Source: Ehretia macrophylla
Taxonomy: Eukaryota > Streptophyta > Magnoliopsida > Boraginales > Ehretiaceae
Assembly (NCBI GenBank): GCA_037974665.1
Contig: CM075765.1
Span: forward strand, 13,077,501 to 13,141,500
Direction: 5' to 3'
Length of the DNA: 64,000 bases
Below are positions 58,101-64,000 of the stretch, in pieces. The notes below the pieces were generated by a model, which worked only from the letters and a program-made list of their open reading frames with translations, did not search any database and was not told where the DNA came from. The translations under genes and the position numbers were made by a program. Each line of letters opens with the position of its first letter. Within the stretch, counting starts at the first letter, position 1.

Positions 58101-60127
58101 TCTAAATAGATAACACATAGGCTTAATCACAAATATCATAAAGTTTTGTATACATGGGGTTCATTTTGTAAATATCACATAGATATAGGGCCAAAATTAA
58201 AAGAATACAACTAATGTAAAGTTTTTTTTTTTTTTTTTACTGTTGGCCAGACAGCCGGTGGCCTAGGCGACTGCTACATGGCATAGCCGGTTGCCACATG
58301 TCGTCGATACCCATGTGTCGCTGCCATGCGATGACATGTGGCGCTGATATGGCACCACGTGGCTGGCCCTAGAATGCCACGTAGAATCGGGTGTAGGGGT
58401 AGGAGGTTAAGTGGCAGTTGAGATTTTATTTTAGTATTTGAAATTCAAATTTCAATAATTAAATAAAATAAAATATAAAAATAATAAACTAATTATTATA
58501 AATAAAACTACCAACAATGTGGCCACGTGGCACCACTCCCACCGTGCCACGTGTCCCCATGTTTAGCCCTACTATATGAAATGTGAGAAAGGCTGATGCA
58601 CGCACACATTAACACCAAGAACACACACTGATTTTTAACGTAGAAAATAGTATGCATTTGAAACTTTAAAATTCATAACTAATTCAATTATCAACCAAAA
58701 ATTATAAAATTAGCGGCGTTAGAATCCTTGAAGCAATAACTTTCTACCAGTTTCATAATCATACACATTAATGATACTTCCCAGAAACATAATAATACAA
58801 TAAATACGTAAAAAATTGTCAAAAACACAATAATTGACGAATTTCCATGCATATAATCATGTATATCACAGAGAACAAACAACACATTCTTTGATACCAA
58901 TGAAGATTTTTATTACTATATACAGTATTTTCATAAACAATAAAATTCGTAAAAGTATACTAACCTTTTATGTAATGGAAAATGACGGATCGGTGAAAGT
59001 ATTTGCTCCACTGCGTATACTGACAATCCAAGTGTACAATACTATATTGTGTTCTGCTTAATTCACAGCCTAAATACCCTAGTTGATATGCCTTTTGAGA
59101 TAGAGCACTGTACTGATTTCTTTTGTTTTGCTTGGTGATAATAGAACGTACGTTACCATTCTATTATCTGGGTTGGACTTAAATATCAAGTGTTATGAAG
59201 TTACTTAACTTCCCACACTTGGGTCAAATGAGTTGGGTCAGCCCATCTTAAACGACCCATGATCGTAATCCAACATGACCATTAATTTTCCTTTAATTAT
59301 TGTGATTTGCGTTTCCTAATTGACTCGTCATAAATTGTTGCAACAGCTGAATATGGAGAGAGAAGCAGGAAGAGTGTTTAGCGGGTGGAATGAAGGCAAG
59401 ATCTTATTTGCCCCGACTTACAAGTACTCACATAATTCAGACTCCTATGCAGGAGAGACTACCAAGTCTAAGAAAAAACGTCGAACCCCAGCATGGTATA
59501 ACTTTTTCTCCTTTTCAACACGAACAATTCTATATATTACCCCTCATTTTATCATATTTTTTTATATAGTAAAATTTTATCATATACACAAGATATTTGA
59601 TTTTGAATATTTGAATTATTACCATGTAAAAAAGAAGTGAAGGGGTAAAGAGTAATATAAAGTATTACTTTTCCGACACCCTTCACCCTTCACCCACTAA
59701 TATTTGAAGAGGAATGTTGTGTATCGCCTGGATGGTGCTTCAGTTTTTTCTATAGTATAAGAGTTTTTACTATATAAAAAAGAATTTGACTTGAAACATC
59801 ACCTGATCGACATAAATTATTACCCATATTTGAAACAATCATACATTAAATGCGAACTGAATTTTAGTAATAATCTTGATCACAATGACATTGAATTACA
59901 GGTGTGATAGAATATTGTGGCATGGAAATGGCATTGAACAATTATGTTACACAAGAGGGGAATCAAGATTCTCCGATCATAGACCCGTATGTGCGGTGTT
60001 TGCAGTGGAGGTGGAGATGAACAAGAACAGAAATAACCCAAGGTTTAGGAAGGGCTTTTCTTGCACAGCCACCGCACTAAATTTTGACAATTGCATACCT
60101 CGGAGGCATAGCTTTGTCGATGCATAG
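43198..60127 (+). CDS. Type I inositol polyphosphate 5-phosphatase, nine exons
   Basis: Exons: 43198–43294, 43414–43488, 44895–44982, 45221–45325, 45540–46065, 49712–49905, 50116–50224, 59347–59495, 59902–60127. Every junction is GT–AG and in phase, giving 522 residues with no stop. It removes the 5-phosphate of inositol phosphates or phosphoinositides, a Mg-dependent reaction. Visible: [10 protein letters not shown] (88–97), GFQEIVPL (122–129, E125 metal ligand), a Ser-rich insert (about 155–250), [20 protein letters not shown] (366–373), PAWCDRILW (446–454), and SDHRPV (472–477, catalytic D/H). The insert is usual for plant type I enzymes. The start is the first in-frame Met after a strong acceptor at 43189; an earlier coding exon cannot be excluded. 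Intron 7 (9.1 kb) holds an antisense copia element and intron 5 (3.6 kb) another insert. The subgroup (CVP2/CVL1, 5PTase5 or other) is not decided. Likely functional if intron 7 is spliced. Confidence 0.93.
43489..44894 (+). other. 5-phosphatase intron 2 with a GC-richer LTR-like block
   Basis: The 1.4-kb intron contains, at about 44000–44560, a block of higher GC content unlike the surrounding AT-rich sequence ('gtgacctatttatagctgctgg', 'gggctttctcaagggc' repeated twice). It looks repeat-derived, possibly an LTR fragment, but borders and family are not clear. Confidence 0.4.
46110..46175 (+). repeat. (AT)n/(TG)n microsatellite in intron 5
   Basis: Two runs of tgtgtgtgtgtgtg separated by 'tatatatctctc', preceded by (AT)n. 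A simple repeat, likely polymorphic. Confidence 0.9.
47553..48480. mobile_element. TIR element with an AT-triplet core in intron 5
   Basis: The left end GGTAGCGATTGGTATC matches the right end in complement, GGCGGCGATTAGTATGC, over about 13 of 16 bases. The next inner parts also mirror each other ('ggaatgacc', 'gagaaatgata'/'tattatcatg', 'ataggatcggaat'). The centre (about 47820–48290) is nearly pure A/T made of TTATTATT-type triplets. No transposase. The superfamily is uncertain; the flanks tta/ttt give at best a weak 3-bp duplication. Confidence 0.55.
50225..51121 (+). other. Start of 5-phosphatase intron 7, original part
   Basis: About 0.9 kb of AT-rich intron sequence before the copia insertion, ending with the target duplication TGACC (51117–51121). 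With the 66 bp after the element it suggests an original intron of about 0.96 kb. No feature is visible beyond A/T-rich runs. Confidence 0.8.
51122..51477 (-). repeat. 3' LTR of the copia element
   Basis: 356 bp, a direct repeat of 58901–59275. It shares 'aattcacagcctaaataccctagttgatatgcc' and 'ctattatctgggttggacttaaat' with only small changes. On the minus strand it starts TGTTGAATTAAG and ends CTTCA. Confidence 0.93.
51478..52700 (-). other. Copia 3' non-coding region
   Basis: About 1.2 kb between the RNase H stop and the 3' LTR, unusually long for a simple copia element. No ORF with recognisable content. A G/A-rich stretch next to the LTR (minus strand 'gtgagtgggata') may be the polypurine tract. 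Confidence 0.6.
52701..56730 (-). pseudogene. Ty1/copia gag-pol polyprotein remnant
   Basis: Read on the minus strand: gag from Met at 56730 with an early stop near 56665; [15 protein letters not shown] and [12 protein letters not shown] (56335–56598); a CCHC knuckle [14 protein letters not shown] (about 55900–55960); a protease region whose catalytic motif reads DST where DSG is expected (about 55790); integrase HNRLGH and [13 protein letters not shown] (54756–55565); RT with [30 protein letters not shown] and the catalytic YVDDILL (53510–54289); RNase H with CDSQAA and KHIDI (52701–53204). Frameshifts and stops separate the pieces. Confidence 0.95.
56731..58890 (-). other. Long copia leader, with a second gag-like relic and G-boxes
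   Basis: At about 2.2 kb this leader is far longer than usual for copia elements. On the minus strand 57620–57370 reads as one frame of about 80 codons, [11 protein letters not shown]…[18 protein letters not shown]…, similar in kind to the second half of a UBN2/gag domain but not continuous with the main gag. At 58340–58560 there are several CACGTGG/CCACGTGT motifs (G-box type). The rest is AT-rich and featureless. Confidence 0.5.
58891..58900 (-). other. Copia primer-binding site
   Basis: On the minus strand TTGGTATCAAAG directly follows the LTR end CTTCA. It is a tRNA-Met-type primer site with an A in place of the canonical G of TGGTATCAGAG. Confidence 0.75.
58901..59275 (-). repeat. 5' LTR of the copia element
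   Basis: 375 bp. On the minus strand it starts TGTTGGATTACG and ends CTTCA, followed by the primer-binding site. It is flanked on the outside by TGACC. Confidence 0.93.
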
Positions 60128-60746
60128 TTTTGTCGATATATAGCGAGGAAGAAAGAGCTTCTTTATCATGATTTAAGTATGCTAGATCTGCTATATGTTT
60201 ACTTATTAGAGATCAATGTACAACAATAAGATACTTAGCCAGTGATGTCTAAAGCCTTGAAAATTGACCAAGTCTAAAATATAGGCGTTTGTAGTGACTA
60301 AAGGGGTTGGTCAGTCCCACGATCGACAATTTGATGAGATGCATGAAACAACAAATTAATTCTCTATTAAGCAGAAAGTTAAAAATATATATAGCATTGT
60401 AATATGTTACTCTTTCACCCCTTTACTCTTTTACCTTTTCTGATATAATAGAAATTCTACCAAATGTAAGAGAGATTTGACATTTAATACATAAATTCTT
60501 ACCATACAAAGAGTAAAGGATAAAAGAAGTGACATACAAAGAGTAAAGGATAAAAGAAGTGACATAAAATATGACTCAAATATATATAATTATAGAAAGA
60601 AATCAAATGTTATGTTACAAAACTTTACATAAAGCCCAAGTTTTTTATCTGGCCTTACCAAAAAAGAAGAAAGATGTCAAACCAATGCAGAATTATTAAA
60701 CAAATGAGTGAATGATAAAACTCTTTTGTGCTTTATTTATTTTTTT
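60128..60746. other. Convergent intergenic spacer with a 30-bp tandem duplication
   Basis: A 0.6-kb spacer between the stop codons of the phosphatase (+) and the EIN3-like gene (−), so both 3' UTRs and terminators must lie here. Two adjoining copies of a 30-bp unit 'catacaaagagtaaagg…' occupy 60503–60532 and 60533–60562. AATAAA-like A-rich words are present on both strands, but no single poly(A) signal can be fixed. Confidence 0.6.
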
Positions 60747-62267
60747 TCACTCCTCATCTTCATCTACATATGCCAAATCCCAAATTGAAGTAGCACCATC
60801 ATGATGTTGCATGTCCTGGTGTGGTGGACTTTTGTTTAAATCCATGCTTAATCCATATGTATGATCCAATCGAAGCTGCTCAATCACATTTTCTCCCCAG
60901 TAGTTTCCATAATGTGCCACTGCATTGCTAACCCCAACACCAGCTTCACTAGTCTGTGGATGGTAACTCTCATGGCTTCCATGTAGTGCCATATCCATCC
61001 AATCAGGCAGGCCTGTTTGCCCATGTCTAACCACCATTTCCTCATGTTGCACCATTTCTGCATCCACCAAACGATTTGCATACACAGGAGGATCATCATC
61101 ATCAGGCATCGGTTCTGGGTTGTTTTCCCCCTCTTCCTTGCGGTGAGGATCATCATCTGGCATCGTTTCTGGGTTGTTTTCGCCCTCTTCTTTGCGGTAT
61201 GCACACCTTAGCTCATGCTCAGTTCTTGAATTTCTGTCCGCAAAACCACACCCTTGATCACTTTGTGGGCAACCAGAATTTTGGCAGGCATAAAGGGTGT
61301 TCTCTGCCCTCTCCAGATCAAACGTACACTTCCTTTTCTCACTGCTTCCAATTGAACCATTCCCTTGTTTAGCAACTATACTAAGATCTTCTTCTTCGCG
61401 TTGTTTATCGTCTTCGTCTGAGATCTTATGCTCTTTTTGAGCCAGCTTTAGAAGGGCTTCTTCTTGATCAACAACTTTAGACCAAGTAGCAGATTCTTTA
61501 GCTGTCATCTTATCTTGCAAAGACTTGGATTGTTTCACCAACCTTCTCATGCCGTCTAAATTTGGTGCCATATGCTTGATGATTGCAGCCAAGACACTAA
61601 CTTTCCATGCCTTTTTGAGGTCATGAGGTCTCCTATAAGGTGGTGGACCTTGCTTTTGCGCTACCCCTTGATCACCCCACCATTGTTCTTGCCCTGTAGG
61701 CCACCAAGGTGGTGGCAAACCTTTGTCTAATGGAAATTTTCTCTGTGGTGGCACGCAGTGTTGCATGAGTGCAGAAAGAACCGAACCTAAAGTAGTGTCT
61801 TGCATCTCTTGAAGAAGGTGAATACATGATTTTGAATCCAAATCACCTTGTTGATCATCAATCACTTTTGGAGAGAATTTAGCTATGGCGGCTGGACCAT
61901 TTTGATCGAATCGAAACTTTTCTTTCCACCATTCGCGTAAGCTGTCAGATGAACCAGTCACAGGCTTACCATTTTCTGGTATAATCCCATACACAAAGCC
62001 TTGCGCATTACAAACCTCCATGATCTTCAACATGTATTTGAGTATAACATCTTGAGCTCTCAACATTTTTTTTCTGCGTAATTGTTCTTGTTTGGCCTTC
62101 GTTTCTTTATCTTCAATGTCACGATTTGCCTCGAACTGTTGCAAAAGCAAACGGTCCTTCCACATGCGTTTCTTGAGATCATCATAGCTAATAGCTTCTG
62201 CCTCAACATCGTCATCTATGTCACTAGGAGGGCTATGAGGTTCAATCTCTTCATGGACCTCTACCAT
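60747..62267 (-). CDS. EIL: EIN3/EIL-family transcription factor (EIL4-like), intronless
   Basis: A single open frame of 506 residues, the usual intronless layout of this family. EIN3-type proteins are nuclear DNA-binding activators at the end of the ethylene pathway, degraded through EBF F-box proteins; some relatives act in other responses. Visible: an acidic N-terminus; [13 protein letters not shown] (27–39) opening the DNA-binding region; [23 protein letters not shown] (64–86); [21 protein letters not shown] (111–131), the most conserved core; the proline/Trp stretch [13 protein letters not shown] (185–197); [23 protein letters not shown] (211–233); a basic KRKC near 311; and the Cys/His motif [10 protein letters not shown]…HELRC (326–355). 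The C-terminus is acidic and contains a duplicated 18-residue unit. The MVEV start and short length suggest the EIL4/EIL5-type branch, an inference. The start is the first Met; no upstream in-frame alternative is seen. Confidence 0.96.
   Translation of the reverse strand: MVEVHEEIEPHSPPSDIDDDVEAEAISYDDLKKRMWKDRLLLQQFEANRDIEDKETKAKQEQLRRKKMLRAQDVILKYMLKIMEVCNAQGFVYGIIPENGKPVTGSSDSLREWWKEKFRFDQNGPAAIAKFSPKVIDDQQGDLDSKSCIHLLQEMQDTTLGSVLSALMQHCVPPQRKFPLDKGLPPPWWPTGQEQWWGDQGVAQKQGPPPYRRPHDLKKAWKVSVLAAIIKHMAPNLDGMRRLVKQSKSLQDKMTAKESATWSKVVDQEEALLKLAQKEHKISDEDDKQREEEDLSIVAKQGNGSIGSSEKRKCTFDLERAENTLYACQNSGCPQSDQGCGFADRNSRTEHELRCAYRKEEGENNPETMPDDDPHRKEEGENNPEPMPDDDDPPVYANRLVDAEMVQHEEMVVRHGQTGLPDWMDMALHGSHESYHPQTSEAGVGVSNAVAHYGNYWGENVIEQLRLDHTYGLSMDLNKSPPHQDMQHHDGATSIWDLAYVDEDEE
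61091..61198 (-). repeat. 54-bp in-frame tandem duplication in the EIL gene
   Basis: Units 61145–61198 and 61091–61144 encode [18 protein letters not shown] and [18 protein letters not shown]. Only a handful of bases differ, so the duplication is fairly recent. It lengthens an acidic, disordered-looking stretch right after the Cys/His motif. Confidence 0.95.
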
Positions 62268-63337
62268 TTTTCCTTACAAAAACAATATAAATGATATGGG
62301 TATAGTACTTTCAATAACGAGATAGTATTAAAGTTTAAGTTTTATAAGTTTGTGAATGAATATCAAGGAAGAACAACGGCGGTGAGAATATTGGACCAAA
62401 AGGATAAATAGAGTGAGGGCTATGAGACAACGTAGCCTTTCACGAAATTGAGGGAAGATTTTGGATATATTATGACATGAAGTATGGAGGTGACGTGTGT
62501 ATCTGTCAAATTTGAGGAATTTGTTGGCCGTGTTAAGCAGCTATAGATCGTTAGTTTACATTGACCCAATTATATATTATGAAAACTAAGAGTCGGTAGA
62601 CATTAAGAATGACATATTATAATTAAATATGTTAAATTTGAAATATAATTTTCATCTTTACTATAATTAAAAAGAAAAATTTTATATTCTATGAACCCAA
62701 GGCAGCTAAGGTCATTGTTGGTGGTCAGGTTGCATGCATGTGAGATACGTGGTGGAGTCTTCAGTTGCACGAATCGAAGTATTGATAAAATAACAAGTTC
62801 TTATCCAATCAGATGGGCAAGGGTGGAATTTTGCCTCTTATTTCTCACATTTTCCCATCGTACAAAATACTACAACTGTCCCTGCCAAATTACCCATGAA
62901 CCTGACAAGTTAGTCTCGCCATTTACAACAACTGGACTCTCTATTCGGTAAAGGAATCAGTCCTAGCGTTACGTTGCTGGATAATCCAATTGTAACACAA
63001 TCTATGTAGGTTTCACATTTTTTGGTGAAATTTGGACATAGATTATTAGAGTCCAAGACAGTACCATTGCTGCACCTTTTGGCATTCCAGACCATTTCAG
63101 TAGACGGGGGCAATTTCAAAAATTGTTTTTAGTGGGAGTTAAAATATATATTTTTTTTTAATTATATGAGTATTTTTTTTAGTAGGGGTTAATTAATCTT
63201 TTAACTAGGAATACATAGGTATTTTTTTTTTTTAAATAAATAAATAGAGTTTTTAACATTTTTTTCTGGTCAATGGGGGTAGCATGAATCCAACGTCGTT
63301 AGTAGGCTTGTGGCAATTGATTTGGCAGGATGCAATT
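62268..63337 (-). promoter_or_regulatory. Upstream region of the EIL gene
   Basis: About 1.07 kb between the EIL start codon and the CACTA element; it must contain the promoter and 5' UTR. It is AT-rich and carries no ORF of interest. No specific TATA box or cis-element can be claimed with confidence. T-rich runs occur at 63150–63235. Confidence 0.5.
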
Positions 63338-64000
63338 CGCTACAAGAAAAATGGACACGGGCGATAGAAAGTTTTCATTGCTATTCTGTCGCTAATTTTA
63401 ATTAGCAATAGAAACTCATCGCAAAACCATGGTTACAAACCAATTCATCGCCAAATAGAGTTTCTATCGCTAATCCGTTGCTAAAAAGCATCAAAAAAAG
63501 TTTGTCATCAAATCCGTAGTTAAATAGAGACGAAACACGATGAAATAATACGATCGCTAAATCTGTCATTAAAAAGTGACGATAAAAGTTCCTCACCAAA
63601 TCTGTTAGAATATAGGGACGAATGGCAACATAACTCACTCTGTCGCTTAATCCATCACAAATCCATAGCTAAATAGTGACGGACTGTGATGAAAATAATA
63701 TGGTCACTAAATCTATGGCTAAAAAGCGACGAGAAAAGTTTATTATCAAATTCGTTAGAACATAGCCACGGATGACGACGGAACTCACTTTTTCGCTAAA
63801 TCTATCGCAAAAGAGTGACGGACAAAAGGTTGTTGCCAACTTTATCACAAATTGGCGATATATGAACTGCATCCATAGCTAATGTGTGGCTAAATTCATA
63901 GAAATTTTTTTTTTAATTTCAATTCATTAATATTTTTAAGATAAAGTTATTTATTTTAAATATAACAATAATATTAAACAACAATAAGAAAAAATATATA
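63338..64000. mobile_element. End of a CACTA (En/Spm) element, continuing past the window
   Basis: It starts CGCTACAAGAAAAATGG, one base from the canonical CACTACAAGAAA terminus. It is followed by at least ten subterminal copies of 'gtcgctaaat', 'atcgctaa' and 'agcgacga' in both orientations up to about 63890, then AT-rich sequence. The other end and any transposase lie outside. The ORFs on its minus strand are built from these repeats. Confidence 0.75.

Larger units (their letters stand above)
51122..59275 (-). mobile_element. Complete but decayed Ty1/copia retrotransposon in intron 7
   Basis: The element is antisense to the gene: right (5') LTR 58901–59275, left (3') LTR 51122–51477, identical target duplications TGACC at 51117–51121 and 59276–59280. 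Minus-strand order is gag, protease, integrase, RT, RNase H, which is the Ty1/copia order. The LTRs start TGTTG(G/A)ATTA and end CTTCA and differ at many sites and by indels, so the insertion is much older than the 18.2-kb element. Numerous stops make it immobile. It enlarges the intron about ninefold. Confidence 0.95.

Noticed and set aside
1-64000. Search for tRNA, rRNA, or a clustered biosynthetic or defence system
   Set aside because: No tRNA cloverleaf or rRNA sequence was recognised apart from tRNA-complementary primer sites in retroelements. The three host genes are of unrelated function and do not form a cluster.

Overview
This window is nuclear DNA of a flowering plant. The evidence is spliced genes with GT–AG introns, plant gene families (a CYP71-clade P450, a type I inositol polyphosphate 5-phosphatase, an EIN3-like factor), and a dense nest of plant LTR retrotransposons, hAT, CACTA and PIF/Harbinger-like elements. 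A eudicot, probably an asterid, is the best guess from the protein style; the species cannot be named from the sequence. Host coding sequence makes up only a few kilobases.

Layout. 1–5.1 kb: three LTR-like blocks of Ty3/gypsy type, one on the minus and two on the plus strand. 5.1–8.5 kb: a 3' fragment of a Tat/Ogre-like element (tandem repeats plus a probable LTR) with a 193-bp hAT MITE. 8.7–11.2 kb: two copies of a P450 upstream region; the first leads into a ~180-bp P450 fragment cut off by an LTR-like insert, the second into the intact two-exon P450 gene at 11.74–15.25 kb. 18.2–25.2 kb: a well preserved non-autonomous LTR retrotransposon whose 2.6-kb LTRs exceed its 1.7-kb non-coding body (perfect AATGC target duplication). 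26.3–36.4 kb: a degenerate Ty3/gypsy element whose 5' LTR is split by a 3.3-kb solo LTR on the minus strand, and whose reverse-transcriptase core is replaced by an Athila-like LTR with its primer-binding site. 36.4–40.8 kb: an orphan plant RNase H-like pseudogene, a small CACTA-like element, a hAT-like element with a second one nested in it, and a Tourist-like MITE. 43.2–60.1 kb: a nine-exon 5-phosphatase gene whose intron 7 carries a complete but decayed 8.15-kb Ty1/copia element in antisense (perfect TGACC target duplication). 60.7–62.3 kb: an intronless EIN3-like gene on the minus strand, convergent with the phosphatase. 63.3 kb to the end: the edge of a CACTA element.

The three host genes belong to unrelated processes (oxidation of small molecules, phosphoinositide/inositol phosphate turnover, EIN3-type transcription), and nothing suggests a shared pathway or cluster. 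No new enzymatic or defence system was found. The least ordinary signal is in the repeats. Several mutually diverged LTRs share two RNA-hairpin-like modules whose stems are kept by compensating changes: a CTCACTGAG-anchored hairpin in five LTR types, and a central CTCU/GGAG stem in three. A splice-donor-like AAGGTRAGGG lies upstream in four of them. All coordinates, junctions and identities were read by hand and were not computed.
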